From a virus: DNA of 64,000 nucleotides. Below are positions 38,020-46,071 of this stretch, one piece after another. The translations under genes were made by a program, and so were the position numbers. The stretch is taken from positions 1 through 64,000 of the IMG/VR virus record IMGVR_UViG_3300030103_005932; one strand, 5' to 3'. A model generated the notes under the pieces. The model worked only from the letters and a program-made list of their open reading frames with translations. It was not told the DNA's origin and made no database searches. Numbering within the stretch: position 1 is the first letter of the stretch; each line of letters opens with the position of its first letter.

Positions 38020-40374
38020 ATGCCAAACACAAACTCATCTACGATTCAAGTTCAGAAACGAGATGGGAGGCTAGAAAATCTTGACATTAACAAAATTCAT
38101 TTTGTAGTCGAAGAGGCCTGCGAAGGTCTTTCCGGAGTTTCTAGTTCTCTTATCGAAATGAACGCCAACATACAATTCTATGACGGAATGACAACCAAAG
38201 ATATACAAAACGTTTTAGTAAGATCAGCAAATGATCTTATCAGTCTCGAAGCACCAAACTATCAATATGCCGCGGCAAGACTTTTATCTTATGATGTGAG
38301 GAAAGAGGCACACGGTCAGTATGAATATATTCCATTATTGAAATTAATCTTAAGGAATATTAGACTTGGCGTCTATGACAAAGGCATACTAGACAAGTAC
38401 ACAAAAACAGAATTAAAGAAGTTCAATACATGGATCAGAAGAGACAGAGATTTAAAATTCACTTATGCAGGCCTAAGACAAATATGTGACAAGTATCTTG
38501 TACAAGACAGAAGCACAGGTCAACTTTATGAGACACCACAAGACATGTACATGATGATCGCGGCAACACTATTCGCAGACTATCCTACAAAGACCAGGAT
38601 GTCATATGTAAAAAAATATTACGATGCAATATCATTGCACAAAATTAACATACCCACTCCTGTTATGGCAGGTGTGAGAACTCCTATCAGGCAATTTGCT
38701 TCTTGCGTTCTAGTGGACAGTGATGACACATTGCCAAGTATTTTTTCAAGCGACATGGCCATAGGTTTATATGTTGCCAGAAGAGCAGGCATAGGAATAA
38801 ACGCAGGACGTATCAGAGGAATCAATTCTAAAATAAGAGGAGGGGAGGTTCAACACACTGGAGTCATTCCGTTCCTAAAAAAATTCGAATCAACTGTGAG
38901 ATGTTGTACACAAAATGGTGTGCGTGGCGGAAACGCAACAGTTCACTTTCCTATATGGCACCCAGAGATTGAAGACATCCTTGTATTGAAAAACAATAAA
39001 GGTACAGAAGACAACAGAGTGAGACGTATGGACTACTCAATACAAATTTCTAAACTGTTCTATGAGAGATTTATGAACGAAGAAGAGATCACATTGATCT
39101 CTCCACACATGGCTCCTGGATTGTATGAAGCGTTTGGAACAGACGAATTCGATGACTTGTATCTAAAATACGAAGCAGATAAAACTATTCCAAAGAAAAA
39201 AGTTGCGGCACAGGATTTGTTTTTTGATTTATTAAAAGAACGAGCAGAGACAGGCCGTATCTATATTATGAACTTAGACCATTGTAATTCGCACAGCAGT
39301 TTCAAAGATAAAGTGTCAATGAGTAATCTATGTCAAGAAATTACACTGCCCACAACACCAATACAAGATATACACGATGACCAAGGTGAGATAGCACTTT
39401 GTATTCTTTCTGCTGTAAACGTTGGTGCATTGAATGATTTAAATGAATTAGAAAACATCTGTGATTTAAGTGTTAGGGCTCTGGAGCAAATAATAGACTA
39501 CCAAGACTATCCAGTGAAGGCGGCCGAAGTATCCACAAAAGCAAGAAGAAGTCTTGGTATTGGTTACATTGGTCTTGCACACTACCTTGCAAAGAATAAT
39601 GTAAAGTATTATGAAAAAGGAGCATGGGAACTTGTAGACAGACTTTCTGAAGCATTTCAATATTACCTGTTGAGAGCAAGTTGCGATATTGCAAAAGAAA
39701 AAGGCAAATGTGAAGGTTTCGCTAGAACAAAATATGCAGATGGTCAACTGCCAATAGACCATTACAAAAAAGAAGTAGACGAAATTGTGCCACACAAACA
39801 ACGTATGGCATGGGAGTCATTAAGAAAAGACATAGCGAAGTATGGTCTGAGACACAGCACATTGTCTGCACAAATGCCATCTGAAAGTTCTTCCGTTGTC
39901 AGTAACGAAACAAACGGCATAGAACCACCAAGAGCGATGTTGCAGATTAAGAAAAGTAAAAAAGGTCCATTGAAACAGATAGCACCTGGTTTTCCAAAAC
40001 TTAAAAATGACTATACATTACTCTGGGATATGCCTAGCAACGAAGGATATATTAATGTCGTGGCAATGATGCAAAAGTATTTTGATCAAGCGATATCAGG
40101 CAACTGGAGTTATAATCCATTACACTATGAAAATAATGAAGTACCATTGTCTGCAATGGCACAAGACATGTTGGTTGCTTACAAATATGGTTGGAAAACA
40201 AGTTATTATCAAAACACTTATGACTTCAAAGGTGAAGAAGAAGATGTGCAACCTGCAGGCATAGGAACAGCAGAAGATGATGAAGGAGAGGACGTCATCT
40301 TAGAACCTGAAAATGTTGAACAACAGATAAGTAGTACCGCAGACGACGGTGAGTGCGAAGCCTGTACAATCTAA
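38020..40374 (+). CDS. nrdA: ribonucleoside-diphosphate reductase, class Ia alpha subunit
   Basis: 784 residues from the ATG at 38020 (PNTNSSTIQVQKRDGRLENL), which aligns with the start of the E. coli ATP cone. The protein reduces ribonucleotides for phage DNA synthesis with NrdB. Visible features: N-terminal ATP-cone, FASCVLVDSDD (first redox cysteine), NLCQEITLPTTP and CILSAVNVGA (radical site and second redox cysteine), and the C-terminal CEAC pair (GECEACTI) for thioredoxin/glutaredoxin reduction. A longer start at 37972 is rejected because a late promoter overlaps it. Confidence 0.95.
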   Translation: MPNTNSSTIQVQKRDGRLENLDINKIHFVVEEACEGLSGVSSSLIEMNANIQFYDGMTTKDIQNVLVRSANDLISLEAPNYQYAAARLLSYDVRKEAHGQYEYIPLLKLILRNIRLGVYDKGILDKYTKTELKKFNTWIRRDRDLKFTYAGLRQICDKYLVQDRSTGQLYETPQDMYMMIAATLFADYPTKTRMSYVKKYYDAISLHKINIPTPVMAGVRTPIRQFASCVLVDSDDTLPSIFSSDMAIGLYVARRAGIGINAGRIRGINSKIRGGEVQHTGVIPFLKKFESTVRCCTQNGVRGGNATVHFPIWHPEIEDILVLKNNKGTEDNRVRRMDYSIQISKLFYERFMNEEEITLISPHMAPGLYEAFGTDEFDDLYLKYEADKTIPKKKVAAQDLFFDLLKERAETGRIYIMNLDHCNSHSSFKDKVSMSNLCQEITLPTTPIQDIHDDQGEIALCILSAVNVGALNDLNELENICDLSVRALEQIIDYQDYPVKAAEVSTKARRSLGIGYIGLAHYLAKNNVKYYEKGAWELVDRLSEAFQYYLLRASCDIAKEKGKCEGFARTKYADGQLPIDHYKKEVDEIVPHKQRMAWESLRKDIAKYGLRHSTLSAQMPSESSSVVSNETNGIEPPRAMLQIKKSKKGPLKQIAPGFPKLKNDYTLLWDMPSNEGYINVVAMMQKYFDQAISGNWSYNPLHYENNEVPLSAMAQDMLVAYKYGWKTSYYQNTYDFKGEEEDVQPAGIGTAEDDEGEDVILEPENVEQQISSTADDGECEACTI

Positions 40375-40389
40375 CATTAAAGAATTATT

Positions 40390-41490
40390 ATGACAAAAAC
40401 AGTTTTTAACCAGGGCAAAGTTGACTTTACTAAACAGCCTATGTTCTTTGGCGAGGACGGTGGGGTACAAAGATATGATCAATTCAAGTATCCACAGTTC
40501 GATAAACTGAACCAGACAATGATTGGTTATTTCTGGAGACCAGAAGAAGTAAGTTTGCAAAAAGATAGAGCAGACTTTCAAACTTTTAGGCCTGAACAGA
40601 AACACATATTCACAAGTAATCTAAAATATCAAACACTATTGGACAGTGTGCAGGGCAGAGGACCCAGCCTTATGTTCCTGCCTTATGTTTCAAATCCTGA
40701 ACTGGAAGGATGTATTGTTACTTGGGACTTCTTCGAAACAATACACTCAAGATCATACACGCACATAATGAAGAATGTGTATCCAGACCCAACGGAAGTA
40801 TTTGACACTATTGTAAACGACAAAGAAATTTTAAAGAGAGCAAAATCAGTCACTGGCGAGTATGATAAGTTCGGAGCCATGGCACTAGACTACGCGGTTG
40901 GCAAAAAAGTTGATATGCTTGAATTGAAAAAACAATTATACCTAGCAATGAACACAGTGAACTTGTTAGAAGGTTTGAGATTTTACATATCATTTGCTTG
41001 TACTTTTGCATTTGGTGAACTTAAACTGATGGAAGGTTCGGCAAAGATACTTTCGCTTATCGCAAGAGATGAAGCAACACACTTGAACTTGTCCACACAC
41101 GTAATAAAAGCATGGCACAAGGGCGATGATCCAGAAATGACCAAAGCAATCAAAGGCACAGAAAAAACTGTGATACAGATGTTCAAAGACTGTGTTGAAG
41201 AAGAGAAGGCATGGGCAAAACACTTGTTCAAGGATGGTTCTATTATCGGACTAAATGAAAAACTTCTAGGCAACTACGTGGAATGGACAGCAAACAAGAG
41301 ATTAAAAGCATTGGGATATGATCCGATATTTGATCAACCGGCAGGCACTAACCCACTGCCATGGACACAGCACTGGCTATCATCAAAAGGTATGCAGGTG
41401 GCACCACAAGAGACTGAAGTAGAATCCTACATTGTTGGTGGCATCAAGCAAGATGTTAAAAAAGGCCAGTTTAGCAAATTTAAACTTTAA
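40390..41490 (+). CDS. nrdB: ribonucleoside-diphosphate reductase, class Ia beta subunit
   Basis: 366 residues, very similar to E. coli NrdB. Di-iron ligands and radical tyrosine are present: Asp 62 (RADFQT), Glu 116 and His 119 in FETIHSRSY, radical Tyr 123, and a later EGxR and ARDEATH pair. The end (VAPQETEVESYIVGGIKQDV) is the alpha-binding tail. Lies 15 bp after nrdA and 12 bp before the cytochrome b gene, so the three genes are likely cotranscribed. Confidence 0.95.
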   Translation: MTKTVFNQGKVDFTKQPMFFGEDGGVQRYDQFKYPQFDKLNQTMIGYFWRPEEVSLQKDRADFQTFRPEQKHIFTSNLKYQTLLDSVQGRGPSLMFLPYVSNPELEGCIVTWDFFETIHSRSYTHIMKNVYPDPTEVFDTIVNDKEILKRAKSVTGEYDKFGAMALDYAVGKKVDMLELKKQLYLAMNTVNLLEGLRFYISFACTFAFGELKLMEGSAKILSLIARDEATHLNLSTHVIKAWHKGDDPEMTKAIKGTEKTVIQMFKDCVEEEKAWAKHLFKDGSIIGLNEKLLGNYVEWTANKRLKALGYDPIFDQPAGTNPLPWTQHWLSSKGMQVAPQETEVESYIVGGIKQDVKKGQFSKFKL

Positions 41491-41502
41491 TAAGATCTAC
41501 AT

Positions 41503-42756
41503 ATGGATAATAAGGATTACAAACCTGTTCATACCAATAAGGTAAAAGATAATACATCGCCTTTCACCGGACCGCTTGGATGGTTGGACAACAGGCTACC
41601 GATATTTAGAATGTTCAAGCATGAATATCTTGACTTCCAAGTGCCAAAGAACCTAAACTATTTTTGGAGTTTTGGTGCTATTCTAACATTTACATTACTA
41701 GGATTAATTGCCACTGGCCTGGTGTTAGGTATGCACTACAAGCCAAGTGTGGCAGAAGCATTTTCTAGTGTCGAACACATCATGAGAGATGTAAACGGTG
41801 GCTGGCTGATACGGTACGCACACATGAACTTGGCATCGTTCTTTTTCATTGCTGTCTATATACATATGTTCCGCGGATTATATTTTGGCTCTTACAAAGA
41901 ACCGCGACAACTGATGTGGATATTTGGAATTATTATATACTTTTTAATGATGGCAACTGCTTTCCTTGGATATGTTTTACCGTGGGGACAAATGAGTTAT
42001 TGGGGAGCCACAGTAATTACAAGTTTATTTGGTGCTATTCCACTTGTTGGTGATTCCATTGTAACATTGCTATGGGGAGATTATGCAGTGGGAGATGCAT
42101 TTCTAAACAGAGCATTCGTTTTACACTGGCTGATTGCATTTATAATTGTTTTGGTTGTAGTGTTTCATGTCATTGCTTTACATATGACAGGTTCAAACAA
42201 TCCTACAGGCGTAGAACCCAAGGACACACGAGATACAGTTTCATTTCATCCATACGTGACTATGAAGGACATGTACGCTTTCTTGGTCTTCCTATTAATT
42301 TTTATGCTATTCTTGATGTACGTGCCAAACATATTAGGGCACCCTGACAACTACATAGAAGCAAATCCTTTGGTGACACCTGCCCACATTGTTCCTGAAT
42401 GGTACTTCTTGCCTTGGTATGCTGTATTGAGGGCGATACCAGATAAGTTGGGTGGTGTCATTGCAATGGTTTCCGCTATTGGGGTGATGGCCTTACTGCC
42501 ATGGTTGGACACATCTAAAATACGATCTTCCATATATAGGCCAATATGGAAACAGTTCACTTGGTTTCTAGTTGGTGACTTCTTCCTATTGATGTATTGT
42601 GGAGCCATGCCAGCAGAAGGTGGCTGGATATTATTAAGCAGGATTGGCACTGCGTACTGGTTTGCCTACTTCCTGATACTGGCTCCGGTAGTTGGTTGGA
42701 CAGAAAAACCACGGCTGATACCCGACGCAATACATCTCCGCAACAAGAAAACATAG
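41503..42756 (+). CDS. cytochrome b of the bc1 complex (complex III)
   Basis: 417 residues, full length, with eight predicted membrane helices. It carries both heme pairs: His 107/His 208 and His 121/His 222, spaced 14 residues on each helix, the bc1 rather than b6f pattern. The Qo-site PEWY is intact at 298-301, and the cd loop GYVLPWGQMSYWGATVITSL is typical. This subunit holds both quinone sites of the respiratory complex. No Rieske protein or cytochrome c1 is near, so it would have to join host subunits. It lies 12 bp after nrdB, which supports its being a phage gene and not contamination. Confidence 0.95.
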   Translation: MDNKDYKPVHTNKVKDNTSPFTGPLGWLDNRLPIFRMFKHEYLDFQVPKNLNYFWSFGAILTFTLLGLIATGLVLGMHYKPSVAEAFSSVEHIMRDVNGGWLIRYAHMNLASFFFIAVYIHMFRGLYFGSYKEPRQLMWIFGIIIYFLMMATAFLGYVLPWGQMSYWGATVITSLFGAIPLVGDSIVTLLWGDYAVGDAFLNRAFVLHWLIAFIIVLVVVFHVIALHMTGSNNPTGVEPKDTRDTVSFHPYVTMKDMYAFLVFLLIFMLFLMYVPNILGHPDNYIEANPLVTPAHIVPEWYFLPWYAVLRAIPDKLGGVIAMVSAIGVMALLPWLDTSKIRSSIYRPIWKQFTWFLVGDFFLLMYCGAMPAEGGWILLSRIGTAYWFAYFLILAPVVGWTEKPRLIPDAIHLRNKKT

Positions 42757-42772
42757 CACTTTTTGTCGGCAA

Positions 42773-42778
42773 TAAATA
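42773..42778 (+). promoter_or_regulatory. T4-type late promoter
   Basis: AATAAATAT, 5 bp before the ATG at 42784, with no ribosome site; this also settles that start over the longer frame from 42763. Confidence 0.55.
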
Positions 42779-42783
42779 TCCAT

Positions 42784-43098
42784 ATGCCACGAATGTCAAG
42801 AAACAGAGTAGACAGAGCAAGGACAGGACACCTTTGTACTCCTTCGATAGGGTGCATTGCCTCACAGAATTCTGTGTTCGGAAATGGAATATCATTCCTA
42901 AGGCTAGGTGACTCATTAATTAGGCACACTATCTTAGTGCCATGTGGTAAGACCACGTGTTGTAAAATGCATGGTGCATCAATAAGAAGAGGATCACCAA
43001 ACGTGTTTGTGCAAGGCGTTCCGGTCGCACGGGTAGGTGATAGTGCTGACCTAGGAAGTATGATACAGGGTTCACCAAACGTGTTCGCAAACGGATAA
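42784..43098 (+). CDS. PAAR-motif spike tip protein
   Basis: 104 residues. Glycine-bounded repeats (GHLCTPSIG, GSPNVFVQGVPVARVGD, GSPNVFANG) and the PAAR-like H/C pattern are those of the small cone-shaped protein that caps the tail spike (T4 gp5.4-type). GSPNVF occurs twice. In T4 the tip pierces the outer membrane. Four cysteines may stabilise the tip or bind metal. The family call is good. Confidence 0.8.
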   Translation: MPRMSRNRVDRARTGHLCTPSIGCIASQNSVFGNGISFLRLGDSLIRHTILVPCGKTTCCKMHGASIRRGSPNVFVQGVPVARVGDSADLGSMIQGSPNVFANG

Positions 43099-43100
43099 AA

Positions 43101-44384
43101 ATGACAGTAAACAAAGGCTTATCATCTCTCGTAAATTCAGATCCTGATTTCAGTAACCAGGCCGTAGAGAATGCAATCAATGACATCAAGGCAGTTGACA
43201 AAGACGATGGACATCAATTTATTCTTTCTCAATTTGCCGTTGATGAAGCAATACACGACAATGCTGTCTTAACGCAGACACAAAAAAATGACGCACTAGA
43301 AACTATATACAACGCCCAACCTCACCTACAAATTGGACGGTACCTAAACGACGTTGTGAGGCACACAAACAGTATTTTAGATGGATCGATCATACCTGGA
43401 GATCCTGCAATAACAGGTACGTTGGATAACGGACAAGGAGATTTTTTGGAAATATTGAGCTCTGTACAATCTTTACAGACCTTGATACCAAGTTTATACG
43501 GAGTACCTGCCAAGGACAAAGCAAGATCAGTAAATGATCACTTGGGCACCTTAAACAATATATTTTCAGAAACCGAAGACAGTTCGGCGCCTGTGTTTAC
43601 AAGATTAAAAAGGATTATGGAATTGATTGATACTAATTCAAGGAGAACAAGTGCTTTGAATTTGGCCATCACAAACGCATCCGTGGCGAATTATAACTTA
43701 AGAACTTTCCTTACAACCATAACAGATGACTCCACAGACTTCCAGCAAAGTTTGGACAACAGAGTAAACTCTATTGTTACAATGTTCTCCACCCTAAATA
43801 CTCGTATCACAGAAATTACAGGAGATCCTACAACCGATCTGATTGCAATCAGAGAAGAAATAAATGTGCAGGTGCAACTTGAAAAAAGCAATATTTCTGG
43901 AATACGAACTTATCTAAAAAATGTATCGGAATATCAATCCTATGTTGGTTTGGCAGATGATGACGATCTACGAGAATTAATGGCAAAGGTGGCGCAGAAC
44001 ACTAATTGGCAAACTTACTTTACCGAATACCAGGGAAACCAAGCATCTCTGAATCCACTCTACAACGCTACCACAGACTCAGACAAGAGTGCGATCATAG
44101 ACCAAGTGTTGGCAAGTAGTGGACTGCCCGACGTTGTGGATCACTTGGATTTGGACGCGGTTGCCAACAAGGCCAAACGTGATGACAGAATAAGCACCAA
44201 AGGATTTGATCTACTGACCTCCGCACAGCAGATAACAAAATGCTGTGAACAATTGGCACTAGACACAGCCAACAGAGACATATTCGATCAAAGTAATAGG
44301 CTACTCAATAACTTGAATCAGCATGATAGGGATAAGGTTCAACAGGCACTTGATCTTAACGAGGCCAGCAGTACCTTAAGTTAG
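43101..44384 (+). CDS. helical virion structural protein, possibly tail
   Basis: 427 residues, 2 bp after the PAAR gene. Helical with Asn/Gln/Ser/Thr-rich composition and many short repeats of polar residues. No motif or membrane segment is visible. By position beside the spike tip and by size it is probably a baseplate or tail component, but no family is recognised. Confidence 0.6.
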   Translation: MTVNKGLSSLVNSDPDFSNQAVENAINDIKAVDKDDGHQFILSQFAVDEAIHDNAVLTQTQKNDALETIYNAQPHLQIGRYLNDVVRHTNSILDGSIIPGDPAITGTLDNGQGDFLEILSSVQSLQTLIPSLYGVPAKDKARSVNDHLGTLNNIFSETEDSSAPVFTRLKRIMELIDTNSRRTSALNLAITNASVANYNLRTFLTTITDDSTDFQQSLDNRVNSIVTMFSTLNTRITEITGDPTTDLIAIREEINVQVQLEKSNISGIRTYLKNVSEYQSYVGLADDDDLRELMAKVAQNTNWQTYFTEYQGNQASLNPLYNATTDSDKSAIIDQVLASSGLPDVVDHLDLDAVANKAKRDDRISTKGFDLLTSAQQITKCCEQLALDTANRDIFDQSNRLLNNLNQHDRDKVQQALDLNEASSTLS

Positions 44385-44391
44385 GCTTAAC

Positions 44392-44619
44392 TTAACTATC
44401 AATCTTGCTACAACCTACTTGTATAGATTTGAAATCCACACGCATCTCATAAAATCCGTCTATAGTTTCTTCAAGTTTTTTATATGAGGCTAGATTGCAT
44501 TCGTCTACAGTTTTGTATATTTTTGGTGGATCTTCGTAATAGGTTGTGCAGTCAACAACACTGGTCATTATATCATCAGGCCACGATGTTAAACACATAA
44601 TTGCAAACATTTCGAACAT
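44392..44619 (-). CDS. small exported protein
   Basis: 75 residues from the ATG at 44619 (MFEMFAIMCLTSWPDDIMTS); the longer 87-residue frame begins inside the tmRNA. A hydrophobic N-terminus suggests a short signal sequence, and cysteines at the start, centre and near the end (QVGCSKID) would suit a periplasmic fold. The block GFYEMRVDFKSIQVGC is one I recall from T4-like marine phages. A TAAATA motif lies 5 bp upstream. Confidence 0.55.
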   Translation of the reverse strand: MFEMFAIMCLTSWPDDIMTSVVDCTTYYEDPPKIYKTVDECNLASYKKLEETIDGFYEMRVDFKSIQVGCSKIDS

Positions 44620-44624
44620 AAAAC

Positions 44625-44630
44625 TATTTA
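44625..44630 (-). promoter_or_regulatory. T4-type late promoter
   Basis: GTAAATAG on the minus strand, 5 bp before the ATG at 44619 and directly after the U-tract of the tmRNA terminator. Confidence 0.5.
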
Positions 44631-44631
44631 C

Positions 44632-44664
44632 AAAAAGTGGCCCGTTCTGTTGCAAGGTGGGCCA
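44632..44664 (-). terminator. rho-independent terminator of the tmRNA gene
   Basis: TGGCCC pairs with GGGCCA around a 15-nt loop and is followed by ACTTTTT. The stem may double as the last pseudoknot stem of the tmRNA coding piece. Confidence 0.6.
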
Positions 44665-44906
44665 AACCCCTGAAATTATTGGTTATTACGCCGCTAATCT
44701 CAATGCAGGCATACTGACTGTTAGGTCAGCAAACCCTAATGCTCTTTTGTTTGCATTTAAAAACGGCCTGTTTAGGTCAGTGCCATCACCGCAAACTCCC
44801 AAGATCTTTACACACCCGTCGAATCTAGTTCACCCCCGGAAGGGATTACATAGGCCACCAAGTAATAAATTGGTGGAGGTGGTCGGTACTGCCCCGACGT
44901 CCGAAA
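44638..44906 (-). ncRNA. ssrA: circularly permuted (two-piece) tmRNA gene
   Basis: On the minus strand the order is permuted. First, a T-arm-like hairpin (GTCGG/CCGAC) and the 3' acceptor strand ending CACCTCCACCA at 44871, with CCA encoded. Then comes an approximately 33-nt loop. The 5' acceptor strand GGGGGTG follows from 44837, with AACTAGATTCGACGGG, the invariant tmRNA 5' sequence. Seven acceptor pairs form, one G-T. The tag frame runs 44754-44683: resume codon GCA, peptide starting ANKRALGF and ending PALRLAA (22 residues), then TAA TAA. This rescues stalled ribosomes by tagging proteins for ClpXP, and the phage also has ClpX and ClpS. Ends are approximate. Confidence 0.9.
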
Positions 44907-44941
44907 TGTTTATTTCATCTTGATCAACATTTACAAATAAT

Positions 44942-44970
44942 ATTTAAGCACAGAGTTGACCTTTTGTCAA
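44942..44970 (-). promoter_or_regulatory. possible promoter of the tmRNA gene
   Basis: A perfect TTGACA (44965-44970) with TTAAAT 17 bp downstream on the minus strand. Its -35 overlaps that of the divergent plus-strand promoter in the sequence TTGACCTTTTGTCAA. Confidence 0.45.
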
Positions 44971-44983
44971 CAATGTGTATAAT
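44956..44983 (+). promoter_or_regulatory. sigma70-type promoter
   Basis: TTGACC, 16-bp spacer, TATAAT, with the expected start about 3 nt before the ATG at 44993. Back-to-back with the minus-strand TTGACA. Confidence 0.75.
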
Positions 44984-44992
44984 TAGAAGTAT

Positions 44993-45196
44993 ATGCCAAA
45001 AAATAGAATTTTCAAATTTGATGATGGGACAGAGACAAAAGATGTTGAAGCTCTTTCTTTCAAGAAGGCCGTGAAGTCATTTCAGGGCAATTCTAAAGCC
45101 AAGATGGTAACTATTGAGTGGACGACGAAGAACGGGGAGGTTTTCGTCAAGGAACAACAATTACCAATTGGTAGAAAGAAAAAGTTAGGCAGGTAA
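44993..45196 (+). CDS. small basic hypothetical protein
   Basis: 67 residues, N-terminus PKNRIFKFDDGTETKDVEAL and a lysine-rich end (LPIGRKKKLGR). Small beta-alpha-beta pattern (KMVTIEWTTKNGEVFVKEQQ). Almost leaderless transcription is predicted. No family recognised. First of a four-gene run of small coupled genes. Confidence 0.6.
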   Translation: MPKNRIFKFDDGTETKDVEALSFKKAVKSFQGNSKAKMVTIEWTTKNGEVFVKEQQLPIGRKKKLGR

Positions 45197-45363
45197 TGAG
45201 AGTAAATCACAACCCGTTAGTAAAATTATTAGTTAAATTAAGAATGTGGATTGCAGATGTGCGTGGACATCACGGCAAGCCATGGGACTATGAACCAGGT
45301 GACTACTACATGGGCAGTCACAAAGGCCATAGGAAACACGAAGAGAAACACGGAATCAAATGA
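45196..45363 (+). CDS. small histidine-rich protein
   Basis: 55 residues, TAATG overlap with the previous gene. Nine histidines (GHHGKPWDYEPG, GSHKGHRKHEEKHG at the end) suggest metal binding, but the spacing matches no known site. It is too short for the usual length cut-off but has clean overlaps at both ends. Unknown. Confidence 0.5.
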   Translation: MRVNHNPLVKLLVKLRMWIADVRGHHGKPWDYEPGDYYMGSHKGHRKHEEKHGIK

Positions 45364-45434
45364 GCAGATTGATGTGGACAATACTTTTAGTCTACACATC
45401 AGCATTCATTTTTGGTTGTGTCACACTTTTATAA
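45360..45434 (+). CDS. tiny transmembrane peptide
   Basis: 24 residues, ATGA overlap with the previous gene and TAATG overlap with the next. MSRLMWTILLVY then a hydrophobic stretch with GCVTLL. A one-helix membrane peptide or a translational-coupling leader for the next gene. Accepted mainly because it fills the gap exactly. Confidence 0.4.
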   Translation: MSRLMWTILLVYTSAFIFGCVTLL

Positions 45435-45634
45435 TGGGCAAAGTCACAAACAGATATTGGGTAGTTGAAGGGACACACAAGGATCCCAACGACATAGACA
45501 CATTAGATCATAAAACAGAGACAAAGTATGGACCTTACAGCAACGAGGAACAAGCCTCGGAACTGGCAAAGTCATTGATCCAACGCAACATAGATGATTA
45601 TTATCACCGTGCTTGGGTAATCACAAAACACTAA
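45434..45634 (+). CDS. small hypothetical protein
   Basis: 66 residues from the ATG at 45434 (GKVTNRYWVVEGTHKDPNDI); the longer frame from 45251 is out of step with the two small genes upstream. Short charged, Trp/Tyr-containing sequence. No motif recognised. Confidence 0.55.
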   Translation: MGKVTNRYWVVEGTHKDPNDIDTLDHKTETKYGPYSNEEQASELAKSLIQRNIDDYYHRAWVITKH

Positions 45635-45657
45635 TAGAACTCCATAGCCTAAGGATT

Positions 45658-45663
45658 TAAATA
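45658..45663 (+). promoter_or_regulatory. late-promoter-like site
   Basis: TTAAATAA about 20 bp before the ATG at 45684, with AAGGGGGTGG in between as a ribosome site. Confidence 0.4.
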
Positions 45664-45683
45664 ATATTGTCAAGGGGGTGGTC

Positions 45684-45971
45684 ATGTTATTCAAATCAGC
45701 ACAAAAGCGGACTAACTATTGGTCCAAGATACGTAAGAAAGCACCAAAGGTGCCGGATATCACTTGTCCGGACATAGACAAAATTCTTGATATATTGGAT
45801 AGGGCACAAAAAAACGACAAGCCACTTTCAGAAGCAAAGCATAAGCAAATAGAACGTATAATGGAAAAATTGCGAACTGCTAACGACTCATTGAGAGAAT
45901 CTGGAAAATTCTGGCACGACGCCTGCAAGGATACCGTAAGAGATCTATTAGGTAAAAAACGCCTACGTTGA
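45684..45971 (+). CDS. hypothetical helical protein
   Basis: 95 residues from the ATG at 45684 behind AAGGGGG; a GTG six bases earlier is an alternative. Basic N-terminus (LFKSAQKRTNYWSKIRKKAP), then a highly charged helical region. No motif recognised; nucleic-acid binding is possible from composition. Confidence 0.6.
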   Translation: MLFKSAQKRTNYWSKIRKKAPKVPDITCPDIDKILDILDRAQKNDKPLSEAKHKQIERIMEKLRTANDSLRESGKFWHDACKDTVRDLLGKKRLR

Positions 45972-45996
45972 CAAAAATCTATTTCTGTGTTATAAT
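45968..45996 (+). promoter_or_regulatory. sigma70-type promoter
   Basis: TTGACA, 17-bp spacer, TATAAT: near-consensus. Leader of about 70 nt to the ATG at 46072. Confidence 0.85.
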
Positions 45997-46071
45997 ACTT
46001 TTGTATTTTTAGATACAGCCTATTGTTGGCATTTTCTAGAGATACATCATATTAAACAATTGGAGAAAAAT

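Noticed and set aside
44377-44397. Palindrome TTAAGTTAGGCTTAACTTAA at the end of the structural gene
   Set aside because: Eight-bp stem but A/T-rich and without a U-tract, so not called a terminator.
45251-45634. 127-residue plus frame as one gene
   Set aside because: Its first 61 codons are out of step with two small overlapping genes (45196 and 45360); only the part from 45434 is kept.
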